Assembly (NCBI RefSeq): GCF_010727325.1
Contig: NZ_AP022566.1
Span: 186,001 to 250,000, forward strand
Direction of reading: 5' to 3'
Origin: Mycolicibacterium alvei
Lineage (GTDB): Bacteria > Actinomycetota > Actinomycetes > Mycobacteriales > Mycobacteriaceae
DNA length: 64,000 nt
Positions 1 through 8,766 of this stretch are shown piece by piece (the stretch's first letter is position 1; the number at the start of each line of letters is the position of its first letter). The notes beneath the pieces are model-generated. The model was given only the letters and a program-made list of their open reading frames with translations. It searched no databases and had not been told where the DNA came from. The translations under genes were made by a program, and so were the position numbers.

Positions 1-1711
1 GATCCGGCAGGTCTTCGCCCGCCGTCTCCCCTGCCGACTCCTTGGCACCGGCAGCCGGTGGCGGTGTGGCGGCCGCCTTGCGCGCTTCCAGGTGGGGTTC
101 GGTCGGTTCGTCGAAGAAGTGGCGGGTGTGGCGGCCCTGGGCTTTGGCGGTGTACATCGCGAGGTCGGCGTGGCGCAGCATTTCGGTGACGTCGCGCCGT
201 TTGTCGAGGTCAGTGGCGACGATGCCGATGCTTGCGCTGATGCGCAGGGCGGCACCGGCCACCACCATCACCGCTCCGACCGATTCCAGGATTCGATCGG
301 CGATGGCCTGCAGTTCGCGACGGCTGAGTTCGCCGGTCAGCAAGACGATGAACTCGTCGCCGCCGAGTCGTCCCACGATGTCAACGTCACGCACGGCGCC
401 GCGCAGGCGTTGGGCGGTGATCCGGATCGCGTTGTCGCCTGCTTCATGGCCCAGGGAGTCGTTGATCTTCTTGAAATCGTCGAGGTCGATGAAGAGCACC
501 GCCGCCGGCGACTCCCCCGCCTGTTGCAGCCTGGCGATCCGTTCTTCGATGTGTGTTCGGTTGGGCAGCTCGGTGAGGGGGTCGTGGGCGGCTTGGTAGG
601 CCAATCGTTCTGTGGCTGAACGTTGTTCGGTGACGTCGCTGAAGGAGATGAGAATGGCCCGGTCGGCGGGGTCGAGCGGGTTGAGTAGTCGGCAGTTGAC
701 CGAGAGCCAGATGCGCTGGCGGTCTGGGATGTCTACTCCGATGATGTGGCCAGTGATTGGTTGGCCGGTGCGCAAGGTCTCGGTGATGAGAAATTGCGGG
801 TTGGCGATCTGGTGGCCGTCGGTGTCATAGAGCGCGTAGCTGTGGGTCTTCTTGTTGAGGTTTCCGCGCAGGAGGTCGCCGGGGGTGATGCCCAGGATTC
901 GGTGGGCGGCGGGGTTGGCTGTTTTCGGACGGCCGTGGCGGTCGACGACGATGACGCCTTCCTCCAGGGAGGAGACCACCGCCTGGAAGTGCTGTTCGGC
1001 GCGGCGCACCGCGGTCTGATCTGAGCACAGCAGGACAAATCCGTCTTCCATCGCTGCTGCAGACACGCGCATGAATAGGCGTGAGCCGTCACAGGCCCGA
1101 TGGATGCTCAGCGTCATACCGCCGGCATTGAGGATGTCGCCGGGGTTGAGCGGCGCACCGACGAGGTCGCTGACCGGTCGCCCCAGGGCCTGCTCGGCCC
1201 GACATCGGTAGATGGCTTCAGCTGCCCGGTTCCAGCTGGTGACGATCCCTGAGCCGGTGGTGGCGATGATGGCATCAGAGGCGTGATCGACCAGCGCGGC
1301 TTGGTAGCGCAGGGTGGCCTGAGCGGCCTTGTGGGCGGTGACGTCTCGGAAGATCACCTGATAGGCGGGGGCGCCGTCCCAGGTTGTCAGGACTGAGACA
1401 GCTTCGACATCAAGGGTGGTGCCGTCAAAACGCAGCATCTTGGCTTCAGACGGTGCCGATACGTCACCCTCGTGCTGCAATGCGTGAATTCTGCTGAGCA
1501 TCGGCCCGATCGAGTCCGGGTGGACGAAGCGGGTGATGTCGTAGCCGACCAAATGCTCTGCTGACTGCGCCGCCATCCAGCGAACACCGGCCGCATTGAT
1601 ATAGACCAGCTTGCCCTGCTGATGCACAACGATGGCGTCAGGGCAATGGTCGATTAGTTGTCGGAACCTGCGTTCGGCAGATTCATCGACGCGCTGACCC
1701 CCGTGTCCCAC
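1..1711 (-). CDS. PAS-GGDEF diguanylate cyclase (3' end outside window)
   Basis: The reading frame stays open from a GTG at 1711 to the window edge, so the C-terminus is missing. A purine-rich GAGGGG lies just upstream of the GTG. The N-terminal two thirds hold tandem PAS-like modules (for example the stretch around LIDHCPDAIVVHQQGKLVYI near the start and a second around SSLEEGVIVVDRHGRPKTAN). The C-terminal third is a GGDEF domain with an intact GGDEF active-site motif near bases 350-366 in the context RLGGDEFIVLL, followed by the usual helix ending HADLAMYTAKAQGR. Family knowledge: such proteins make cyclic di-GMP from two GTP molecules under control of the PAS sensors. No membrane segment is visible in the part present. 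After the GGDEF domain comes an Ala/Pro/Glu-rich tail; whether an EAL domain follows cannot be seen. Confidence 0.9.
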   Translation of the reverse strand, partial: MGHGGQRVDESAERRFRQLIDHCPDAIVVHQQGKLVYINAAGVRWMAAQSAEHLVGYDITRFVHPDSIGPMLSRIHALQHEGDVSAPSEAKMLRFDGTTLDVEAVSVLTTWDGAPAYQVIFRDVTAHKAAQATLRYQAALVDHASDAIIATTGSGIVTSWNRAAEAIYRCRAEQALGRPVSDLVGAPLNPGDILNAGGMTLSIHRACDGSRLFMRVSAAAMEDGFVLLCSDQTAVRRAEQHFQAVVSSLEEGVIVVDRHGRPKTANPAAHRILGITPGDLLRGNLNKKTHSYALYDTDGHQIANPQFLITETLRTGQPITGHIIGVDIPDRQRIWLSVNCRLLNPLDPADRAILISFSDVTEQRSATERLAYQAAHDPLTELPNRTHIEERIARLQQAGESPAAVLFIDLDDFKKINDSLGHEAGDNAIRITAQRLRGAVRDVDIVGRLGGDEFIVLLTGELSRRELQAIADRILESVGAVMVVAGAALRISASIGIVATDLDKRRDVTEMLRHADLAMYTAKAQGRHTRHFFDEPTEPHLEARKAAATPPPAAGAKESAGETAGEDLPD

Positions 1712-1875
1712 ATTTCCCCTCGAACCGCCATAGCCGTTCCCCTACTGAGCCCATCGAAGCAGTGCAGACGATTTCGATCAAGACCAGCCATGTGGGCTGG
1801 TTGTTTCCGGCTCGCTGACGGTTAATCAGAGCGTGGCGGCCCACCCCTGGCGCCGCACGTGAGGAAAGGAACGCA

Positions 1876-3066
1876 GTGAATACCGATCTGACCTTTGTGG
1901 CAGGCATTGGAGCGGTTACCGGTTACGGCTGGGGCGCCGACGAGTTGTGGGCGGGGCTGCTCAGCAGCAAACCGGCCGCAACACTGGTCGCGGGCTACGC
2001 CGACGATGGGCAAGGAAGTGCGTGGCTGGCGCAGGTGCCGGCGGGCGGCGATCCTCAGGACGGGCCGACCCGGTCGGCGCGGGCGATGCGCGCCGCCGCG
2101 CGGGAAGCGATCACCGATGCCCGGCGGCGTGGATGGCGTCCCGGGCCACGCGTGGGCTTGTTGCATGCGGTGGTGCTTCCCGAAGTCGAGGAGTGGCGGC
2201 GGTTCTATGTTGAGGAGGGCGGGCAGCGGCGCGTGCGCGACTATTTGGCCCTCATGCCTTCCACGCCGGTGTCGATGCTGATGCAGGAGTTCGGGTTTCA
2301 CGGCCCGGCGATGAATGTGTCGGCGATGTGTGCCTCGGGCAACGCCGGGCTGATCACCGCGAAGTTGTGGCTGGATGCCGGGGTGGTCGATGACGTGGTG
2401 TTCATCGCTACGGACTTGTCTCTGACCCCGGAGAATGTGGGGCATTTCGTGAAGTTGGGCGTGGCGGTGGTCGACACCGAGCCACTGGATGCGTGCCGGC
2501 CCTTCCAAGAGGGCAGCCGCGGGTTCTCTGTCGGCGAGGCATCGGTGGGCTTTGTGCTGTCCAAGCACGCTGACAGTCCCTATGTTTCCTTGCTCGGCGG
2601 CGCGATGACTCACGACGCGCACCACGTCACGTCGGTGGACCCGGCGCGCACGCAGGTTGATCAGTGTGTGAAGTTGGCGTTGTCCAATGCCGGGGTGACG
2701 GCGTCTGAGGTGCGCTATATGAACGCGCACGGTCCCGGGACTCAGCAGTGCGATACAGCCGAGGCAGGCGTTCTCGACGAGCTGTTGGAGGGGCGGCCGG
2801 AGATCTATTCGGTCAAACCGCTGACCGGTCATTGTCAGGGCGCTGCGGCCGCGGTCGAGGTCGCGGCCGCAGCGTTGGGATATGAGCGCGGTGTCGTGCC
2901 GGCCTCGCCGACTGTTGCTGCCGGTCACCGGCGCCTGGTGGACGGGCCGTCGGCCATGGCCGCTGGGTTGACGCTGAAAACGTCGCTGGGCATGGGCGGG
3001 CAGAACTCGGCTGTGGTGCTCGGCCCGGCGCCGTACCGTCCTGCGCAGCCGTTGCGGTCTTGCTGA
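1876..3066 (+). CDS. stand-alone beta-ketoacyl synthase (FabF/KAS-II-like)
   Basis: 396 residues with a GTG start preceded by GAGGAAAGGA. The thiolase fold of condensing enzymes is recognisable: the nucleophile cysteine sits in VSAMCASGNAG, and the two catalytic histidines in MNAHGPGT and LTGHCQGAA. The C-terminal glycine-rich SLGMGGQNSAVV is also typical. All three catalytic residues are therefore present and the enzyme should be able to condense acyl thioesters, probably acyl-carrier-protein bound. It lies alone between a divergent PAS-GGDEF gene and an unknown gene; no carrier protein, ketoreductase or acyltransferase is nearby, so its pathway cannot be told. The KAS family is certain; the substrate is unknown. 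A chain-length-factor role is unlikely because the cysteine is retained. Confidence 0.85.
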   Translation: MNTDLTFVAGIGAVTGYGWGADELWAGLLSSKPAATLVAGYADDGQGSAWLAQVPAGGDPQDGPTRSARAMRAAAREAITDARRRGWRPGPRVGLLHAVVLPEVEEWRRFYVEEGGQRRVRDYLALMPSTPVSMLMQEFGFHGPAMNVSAMCASGNAGLITAKLWLDAGVVDDVVFIATDLSLTPENVGHFVKLGVAVVDTEPLDACRPFQEGSRGFSVGEASVGFVLSKHADSPYVSLLGGAMTHDAHHVTSVDPARTQVDQCVKLALSNAGVTASEVRYMNAHGPGTQQCDTAEAGVLDELLEGRPEIYSVKPLTGHCQGAAAAVEVAAAALGYERGVVPASPTVAAGHRRLVDGPSAMAAGLTLKTSLGMGGQNSAVVLGPAPYRPAQPLRSC

Positions 3067-3205
3067 GCGGGCCCTTGGAGTTCCGACACATCGCTGGATC
3101 AGCTGTTGAGTAGGGTCCGCGCTGCTCAGTTGATTCTGAGGCCCTGTTGATAGGTGCGCCAGGCGCCGCCGGCCCCTCGGGGGTGGCCGGCGGCGGTCCC
3201 GGTAG

Positions 3206-3694
3206 TTAGATGGGGTGCCGGCCGAGGCGCTCGAGTTCGGCGACCGCGGCGTCCACGTCGCGTTTGCGTACGCCGAACAGGGGGTTGAGGCCACCGCTGT
3301 CCTTCATCGGGTAGCCGGCCATCAGCGCGGCGGCGATGAATTCGCCATTGGTCACGTAGTGCTGGACGCTCTGCTCAGCGACGTGCTTGAGGTAGTAGCT
3401 GCTGCGCGTCGGTGTCTTGATCATGCCGATCGAGGACTGGAGCCAGAAGAGCACGCGAACCACGCTGACAAATCCCTCGCGAAGGTTCTGTCGGTGCCGT
3501 TCGAAGTCCGCCTGTTGTTGAGCCAGGGTGGTCCGGCGATCACGGCTGAGGCCTAGCCCGTTGGCGGATAGGCGGGGATTTTTCTCAAGAATCGACTCGA
3601 ATTCTTTAGCGAGGCGGGCCATTTCAGCGTAGCTGCGGCCAGTCGCTTCTGAAGCGGCGCGCACGAGTTCCTTGTGCGATCGGTTGGTGGTCAT
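3206..3694 (-). CDS. hypothetical protein, 162 aa
   Basis: The frame is open further upstream to 4030, but the upstream part is low-complexity Arg/Pro sequence typical of a shadow frame, so the ATG at 3694 (MTTNRSHKEL) was chosen. There is no strong Shine-Dalgarno sequence. The protein is soluble and mostly helical, with a charged N-terminal half (RAASEATGRSYAEMARLAKEF) and a middle section of aromatic and hydrophobic residues. No signal peptide or membrane span is visible. The N-terminal piece could be a short DNA-binding or coiled-coil element, but no family was recognised. It converges with the upstream ketosynthase gene. Confidence 0.6.
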   Translation of the reverse strand: MTTNRSHKELVRAASEATGRSYAEMARLAKEFESILEKNPRLSANGLGLSRDRRTTLAQQQADFERHRQNLREGFVSVVRVLFWLQSSIGMIKTPTRSSYYLKHVAEQSVQHYVTNGEFIAAALMAGYPMKDSGGLNPLFGVRKRDVDAAVAELERLGRHPI

Positions 3695-4165
3695 GAGATA
3701 GTCCGTTCTGCCGCGACGCTTCCCACGTTCGTTCCACGGCTCTACTCGACAGCATCCAGAGCAACGGTGTGTGCGCGATTCCCAGAACCTTGTCCTCTGA
3801 CGTCCTCGCCGACGTGGGCGGTGAGGACTCAGATCAGGCAGGCGCGGCTGCCCGGTCCTGATTCTACGCTGGGGGCCCGGAGGTCGCCTGGGTGAGCAAC
3901 GTCTCGCGACGTCGCGTGGGCGCAGGAGCCCGAGACCATCTGTCGGCGCTGAATACCTCGGTGTGTGCAGGCACCTGGTGCTGCGAGGGCGCGCCCGCGT
4001 TCTGCTGGCCTGATGTACACCGAACCGCAATCCCGGCGACGTGGGCGACGTCCAGGATCAGATCCCCGATTCGGCAGGAGTTCGGGCGCAGACCCGAGAC
4101 GATGCTGTATTTCTTTCTCAGCGACGTTCCTCTTACGGGAGCGTCACTAGTGAAGGGGCGCAGGG
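3695..4165. other. intergenic stretch without a supported gene
   Basis: About 470 bases between an unknown gene on the minus strand and the lipoprotein gene on the plus strand. Several frames are open here but their translations are Arg/Pro-rich shadows. The stretch should hold the promoters of both divergent genes; no convincing operator was seen. Confidence 0.5.
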
Positions 4166-5035
4166 GTGAGGAACTGGATGACACGGCTCGCGGCGGTTGC
4201 AGCTGTGAGCTCGGTGGTGGGTACCGCAGCCGGGTGCGGGGAGGACGCAGGGCCGTCTGGGCACGCATCCGGCGGCCCGGCTGACTGGATTTCCGCGGCA
4301 TGCAAGTACGTCCCCCCGGACGGCCCTGGACCGTTGATGTGTCACGGTCATGAAGATCCCACCAACGGTCCGTTGGCGTTCACCCCGCGGTTCACGATCT
4401 ATCAGTACAAGTCGCTGGAGCAGATGCAGCAGGACAACACCCGCCGCGACGTGGGTTTCGGCTCGGCGCAGTGCGTCTCACGTGATCGCGGGGCGATGGT
4501 GTTCATTGCTGACGTTAGCGGGATGGGTGAGCGATCGGACGCGGTGCGAATAGCAGCCCAGGCCATGCAGCCCCTCGATCAGTTTGGCTGCACCATCACC
4601 GACGCGACTCCCTCCAACCGCCGCCCAAGCACTGTGCCTCCGAAGGCAGCCAATCCTCCGGTGACACCTCCCTCGGCCATACCCCCATCGCCGTCAGCGA
4701 CGGCCCCCGCTGGGCGAGCGTTGCCCATCAACTCGTTCGGGTACGCCGCGGTTGCCACGAAAAGCGGCCTGACGACATGCATGATCGCCGCCGATTACGT
4801 GGGGTGTGAAAGCCGTGGCGGCAAATGGCCGGCGCTGGGAGTGAAGATCCTTCCCGACGGCTCCACCAGTTGGATCAACGGCAACCTCGGAGACATCAAC
4901 CCGGTCTCGATCGACTACCAGGTCTACACCGCGCTGGGGTGGACGGTTACGGCCACCGCAGCCGGGACCCGCTTCAACAACGACCGCACCGGCCACGGAG
5001 CGTTCGTCAACGCCCAAGCCGTCACACCCTTCTAG
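4166..5035 (+). CDS. putative exported lipoprotein
   Basis: 289 residues from a GTG preceded by AAGGGGCGCAGG. A short basic N-terminus (MRNWMTR) is followed by a hydrophobic segment ending in a lipobox-like GTAAGC, which predicts lipid attachment at the cysteine near residue 24. The first half contains several cysteines and a compact domain around residues 40-150. A Pro/Ser/Thr linker of about 35 residues follows, then a second domain of about 100 residues with two further cysteines (TTCMIAADYVGCES), suggesting a disulfide. The second half resembles small exported domains found in mycobacterial surface proteins; no enzyme family was recognised. It stands alone and is likely located on the outer face of the plasma membrane. 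Confidence 0.75.
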   Translation: MRNWMTRLAAVAAVSSVVGTAAGCGEDAGPSGHASGGPADWISAACKYVPPDGPGPLMCHGHEDPTNGPLAFTPRFTIYQYKSLEQMQQDNTRRDVGFGSAQCVSRDRGAMVFIADVSGMGERSDAVRIAAQAMQPLDQFGCTITDATPSNRRPSTVPPKAANPPVTPPSAIPPSPSATAPAGRALPINSFGYAAVATKSGLTTCMIAADYVGCESRGGKWPALGVKILPDGSTSWINGNLGDINPVSIDYQVYTALGWTVTATAAGTRFNNDRTGHGAFVNAQAVTPF

Positions 5036-5077
5036 ACCATGTCGCCGGGTTCGCCGGTTCACCAAGGGGTGCCCGCG

Positions 5078-5308
5078 TCAGCGCTCTGCGCGCCCGTACC
5101 GCTTGATCCAGTTCCCGATGGGCATTCGAAAACTGCCCTTGTTCGTGGGGTCGTCGGCATAGGTGTAGAACACCTCTCCGCGCCGGACAGCGGTCACTTT
5201 CATCACGGCGAAGGGTTGCGTGCCATCGGGGAGCAGTCGACGGAAGCTTGAGTGGGTGAACTGCATTCCGCGCTTTGGCTGTAGCGATACAGGTTCGTCC
5301 GCTGCCAT
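5078..5308 (-). CDS. small hypothetical protein, 76 aa
   Basis: The start at 5308 (MAADEPVSLQ) was chosen because AAGGAG lies seven bases upstream; an upstream start at 5350 would add 14 residues. The product is small and soluble, with a central beta-rich part (FAVMKVTAVRRGEVFYTYAD) and a basic C-terminus. The pattern of MKVTAVRRGxVFYT is common in small plasmid and phage proteins of actinobacteria, but no function can be assigned. It converges with the lipoprotein gene. Confidence 0.6.
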   Translation of the reverse strand: MAADEPVSLQPKRGMQFTHSSFRRLLPDGTQPFAVMKVTAVRRGEVFYTYADDPTNKGSFRMPIGNWIKRYGRAER

Positions 5309-5556
5309 GCCGATCTCCTTGTCCCGGGCGTTCGTCACCTGATTGTGCACCTCCTCAGCGACGCTGCTTGGTCAAAAACGGCCGAAGATCGAGTGGGTAC
5401 CTCACGGCCGCGAGGACGCGGCGCTCGCCGGTCTGCACTCCGGGCGCGGTACGCACTGATAAGGGGGCTTATCAGTTCCATCTTTGCATTGTCGCACTCC
5501 AGCGTTCGAAACTGGTTGCTATGACGACTGTTTCGAGTTGCAGGGAGGACCATTCG

Positions 5557-5838
5557 ATGGTGGCAAACATCGAAGTACCACGGACCACCGATGCGGCACA
5601 CGCTAGCTCTTGGAGTGATTTCAGTCGACCGGTCTGGGATTTCGCACAGGTGCTGCGCGCGGCTGATCTCATGCCGTCCGATGAGGATGAGTATTGGGGA
5701 AAACCGCACAAATGGGATCCTGAGCATCAGTTGTGGGACGCTGCGGGCTGCCCCTGTGAGCCGGACGGTGGCGAACCAATGTCGTTGGGGTGGCGCCGAT
5801 TCCTGGATGCTGTGACCCAGCGCGAGGCGTCGCAGTGA
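5557..5838 (+). CDS. small hypothetical protein, 93 aa
   Basis: The ATG at 5557 (MVANIEVPRT) is preceded by AGGGAGGAC at a good distance, so the upstream ATG at 5521 is less likely. The product is acidic and rich in Trp and Asp (DEDEYWGKPHKWDPEHQLWD), with a CPCEPDGG turn. No family was recognised. Its TGA overlaps the GTG of the next gene (GTGA), so the two are probably translationally coupled. Confidence 0.65.
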   Translation: MVANIEVPRTTDAAHASSWSDFSRPVWDFAQVLRAADLMPSDEDEYWGKPHKWDPEHQLWDAAGCPCEPDGGEPMSLGWRRFLDAVTQREASQ

Positions 5839-6080
5839 CCGGAAATGCAGCAGCTGCTGCGCAGTTTGAGGGGCAGATGTTCGAGTATCGCGGCGTGCGG
5901 TACACCATTTGCGAGACGGACGGGGTTGTGGATCTGTTGCCGGACGGCTCAGGGCTTTTGTTGGCACGTAACCGACGAGGGGATCTCGTCACCTTGGCCG
6001 TGGTCGCGCATGACGGTCGGATCGTGCGCGTCGCAACGAAGCGTGGACCTTGGGCTGACGTGGTGCCGGTCGATGACTAG
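5835..6080 (+). CDS. small hypothetical protein, 81 aa
   Basis: Begins at a GTG overlapping the stop of the preceding 93-residue gene by three bases, a sign of translational coupling. The product is beta-rich (MFEYRGVRYTICETDGVVDLL and LVTLAVVAHDGRIVRVATKRG) with no signal or membrane segment. Two small partners in one coupled unit could form a complex, but nothing in the sequence says what they do. Confidence 0.6.
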   Translation: MTGNAAAAAQFEGQMFEYRGVRYTICETDGVVDLLPDGSGLLLARNRRGDLVTLAVVAHDGRIVRVATKRGPWADVVPVDD

Positions 6081-6530
6081 CAGCTGCACTGTTCCATGAT
6101 AGTGGTTGCGCAGCAGGGCATTCGGCGGATCTGGCGATACATCGCTTGGACCTGCGCGTGACGCAGTCCGGGCAAGGCCAGGGGCGTCCAGGTTGGTTTG
6201 CGACGGCTCATGCGGAGTCTCTGGCAAGGTCGGCGATGGGCTGAGCGATCCCAGATCCGCCCGTCCAGCGGCTGATGTCCATGACGATCCCTCGTTGGGG
6301 TGGGAATATGGCCGATGCCTGTTCCCGTCTTGCCGCACTTTAGGACATACGACTAGCCGGTCGAGGAGCCTGATAGCGCGTCGGTGGCCGAGATCTCCAG
6401 GCTTCTCTGTGTCGAGCCGATGCGAATTGGACGCCGGTGTCGATCCAACGAGTCGATGGTTCCCGTGAGTCCGTACTCCCGTCGCCCCGCGGCACCGCGG
6501 TGCAGGGCTTCCGCGGGTTCGGGCGGGCCG
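6081..6530. other. intergenic stretch without a supported gene
   Basis: About 450 bases between two convergent transcription units. Open frames on both strands give low-complexity translations without a ribosome binding site. No repeat or strong hairpin was noticed. Confidence 0.45.
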
Positions 6531-8069
6531 TCACTGTGACGGTTTGTTGGCGGTCGAGAGGATGCCCAGGATCAGGGCGAGGTGTTCGGGATCGGCGCGG
6601 GGAGGTTGGATTCGGGCGTCGTAGCCATTGGGATGGTTGAGGTTGATCCGCCGGCGGCCGCGAAGGCCTCCGTATTCTCCGTGAGTGAGCGCTTCCATGC
6701 CAGTGGAGAACAGTTCGGTGAAGCTGGTATTGGGATAGTCCTTACCCATGTAGCTGGAGGCGAAGCCGTCTTCGATTACGTATTCGTTTTTGGCGTAGCG
6801 GGTTTGAGGTAGCCCGGCAGTGCGACGGCGCAGGAACTCTTTGGTTGCGATGCTGATGTCGGGGTTGAAGTCCTCCATGCGGTGCCCGAGTTCATGGACC
6901 ATCGATCGGGAGTCGGAGTAGGTGAGTTCGGCAACGGGCTCGGGGTCTCGATGTGTGGTGACCATGGTGCGGGTGCCGGTCACGTAGATGACTTGTTCGG
7001 GTGCGCCGTCGTGTGGGGATGGCCTGGTGGCAGTGCGGAGGGTGGCAGGTTCGCGGGGGCGCTCGCTGTTCCACAGGTCGATGAGCTCTTGTACGCGCGC
7101 GAGGGTTTCTGGGGTGTTGACCAGCACGGTGCGTTGCGCGGCGCGTCGATCGGTGTCGTCGGCGGGGTTTCCTTCGGCCATGGCGGCGGGGTTGGTGACG
7201 TAGGGCCAGCTGGCGAAGCGGCCCGTGGTTAGTGCGTCGCGTAGGTCGAATACCTGTTTGGTGGTGCGGCGGCGCTTCTGGCGTTGAGCGCGGCTGTAGT
7301 GGGCTCGGGCTTTTGAACGTTTGGCCACCATGGGGAGCAGACTGTTTGATCGCTCGACCATGTCGTCGGGGTATAGGGCTGTGGTGGCGGTGAGCATGGA
7401 GCGGTCGGAGCGGGTCATCTTGTCGTGGTTGGCTGGCGTGATTGTGACGGTGCCGAATGAGCGTTCCTGGCTGAGCAGTTGATAGTAGGTGTCTCGGATG
7501 ATGTTGGTGCGCAGGGTATTGAGCTGCTCTTCGCGTTGTGCGATGTCGCGGTTGATGGTCGTTGCCGCGTTGAGGTAGGCGTATCGGGCGGCAGTGATGT
7601 CGGCCTGGTCCGCTGGCGGGTGCTGGTCGCGGATCCGGTAGAAGGCGTTTTCTGCTTCGATGCGGCGGCGGTTGAACTGCTCGACCTCGGCGGCGATGGA
7701 CGCGTCGTCGAGGCCGTGGGCCTGGAGTGCGGCTTCGAGTTGGGGTTCGGCGCGGTCACGTAGAGCGGCTCCGTGGTCGAGCAATGCGTTGAGGTATTCG
7801 GCTCGGGTTTGTGGGTCCGTGGGATTGGTGCGCAGCGCGTTGAGCGCGCCGTCTGCGACGGCGCGCGTCGACAGATGGTTGTGATGCGGGTTGTCGTCGG
7901 TCGCCTGGTGCTCGGTGGACGCGACGGGGCCGGTGGGATCGAGGAGGTCGGTGCCCGCGGGCACGGACTGGGCGGTGCGCAGGGCGTAACGCAGGCGTTG
8001 GTAGGCGCGGCGACGATCGCCACGGGCGCATGGGCAGCGGCGGCCACCGTCTGTTTGGGATCGGCACAT
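6531..8069 (-). CDS. putative zinc metallopeptidase with Cys-rich N-terminal tag
   Basis: 512 residues if started at the ATG at 8069; the frame is open to a GTG at 8141. The later start is preferred because MCRSQTDGGRRCP is a recurrent N-terminus of actinobacterial plasmid proteins. A long helical, charged middle region (residues about 30-330) is followed by a peptidase core: SMVHELGHRMED provides the HExxH zinc site, and a glutamate in TSFTELFSTGMEAL is placed as a possible third ligand. There is no signal peptide or membrane helix, so it is predicted to be cytosolic, or exported by another route. The same N-terminal tag begins the ArdC/IrrE-like gene at 46579-47631. Its substrate is unknown. 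Confidence 0.75.
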   Translation of the reverse strand: MCRSQTDGGRRCPCARGDRRRAYQRLRYALRTAQSVPAGTDLLDPTGPVASTEHQATDDNPHHNHLSTRAVADGALNALRTNPTDPQTRAEYLNALLDHGAALRDRAEPQLEAALQAHGLDDASIAAEVEQFNRRRIEAENAFYRIRDQHPPADQADITAARYAYLNAATTINRDIAQREEQLNTLRTNIIRDTYYQLLSQERSFGTVTITPANHDKMTRSDRSMLTATTALYPDDMVERSNSLLPMVAKRSKARAHYSRAQRQKRRRTTKQVFDLRDALTTGRFASWPYVTNPAAMAEGNPADDTDRRAAQRTVLVNTPETLARVQELIDLWNSERPREPATLRTATRPSPHDGAPEQVIYVTGTRTMVTTHRDPEPVAELTYSDSRSMVHELGHRMEDFNPDISIATKEFLRRRTAGLPQTRYAKNEYVIEDGFASSYMGKDYPNTSFTELFSTGMEALTHGEYGGLRGRRRINLNHPNGYDARIQPPRADPEHLALILGILSTANKPSQ

Positions 8070-8227
8070 GGTGCGAAAGCTATGCTCACCTGTCTTTTCC
8101 TCGTCCCTTCCCCGGGCGTGTCGTGTCGTGGGTGTCGCCACCGGATGGCCCGCATTGAGGGTGAGCGATCAGAGATAGCCCGAGAATTGCCGGCCGGGGT
8201 GGGCCTGGCCGCATTACCGTGGAGTGC

Positions 8228-8590
8228 ATGGGCAAGCCGGTCACGTTCACGTTTCGCACCGATTCGGGTGTGGTGGCGTATACGGCCAATGAGCGTCCCG
8301 TTGGCGGAGATGCGGGTTTTGTGGCCGGCGGTCTGCTCGGTGGAGACGAGCACCTTGTGGAGTGGGTGACGTTCATGCTGACCGAGCGTCAGGTCAGCAA
8401 GGTTCGAGTCGTTGAACCCAACGTCGACTTTGTGTTCACCGAAAGCCGGGATACTCCCGCCGATGTAGCAGCAGCGTTTCTCGCTGTCGGCGGCGGCCGC
8501 GGGGAGCTCTCCCCCGCCGGCTGGGACGTTCTACTGGATGCGCTGCCCGTGGCGGCACGCGCACCGCGCGACGATGCCGTCGTGTACTGA
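8228..8590 (+). CDS. small hypothetical protein, 120 aa
   Basis: Divergent from the metallopeptidase gene. Start chosen at ATG 8228 (MGKPVTFTFR); a GTG nine bases upstream is also possible. The product is soluble, with an N-terminal beta-rich half and a helical, Ala/Gly-rich C-terminal half (TPADVAAAFLAVGGGRG). No family was recognised. Confidence 0.6.
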   Translation: MGKPVTFTFRTDSGVVAYTANERPVGGDAGFVAGGLLGGDEHLVEWVTFMLTERQVSKVRVVEPNVDFVFTESRDTPADVAAAFLAVGGGRGELSPAGWDVLLDALPVAARAPRDDAVVY

Positions 8591-8716
8591 TTGCCCAGCG
8601 TCATCTATCGCGCATTGTTTGCCTACGCTGTCGTGACAGCACGCTAATGCTAGTCTGCTGATTGCGGGCACTACCCATCCTTTCGGTTGACGCCAAACCT
8701 AAAGCGTCCGCAGACT

Positions 8717-8742
8717 GCCCCGGCCGCTGTGCGGTCCGGGGC
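8717..8742. terminator. GC-rich hairpin, likely terminator
   Basis: GCCCCGG and CCGC pair with GCGG and CCGGGGC around a TGT loop with one bulged T. It lies just past the 3' end of the minus-strand sce7726 gene and downstream of the plus-strand 120-residue gene, and is followed on the plus strand by a short T run. It probably ends transcription from one or both sides. Confidence 0.5.
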
Positions 8743-8766
8743 GATGTCTTTTGTAGCCAGCGCTGC

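Noticed and set aside
1822..3294. Long minus-strand frame opposite the ketosynthase gene
   Set aside because: It is the antisense shadow of a clear ketosynthase; its translation is Arg/His/Gln-rich without any domain.
3695..4030. N-terminal extension of the 162-residue protein up to 4030
   Set aside because: The extension is Arg/Pro-rich low-complexity sequence in a region where other frames look the same; ATG 3694 begins protein-like sequence.
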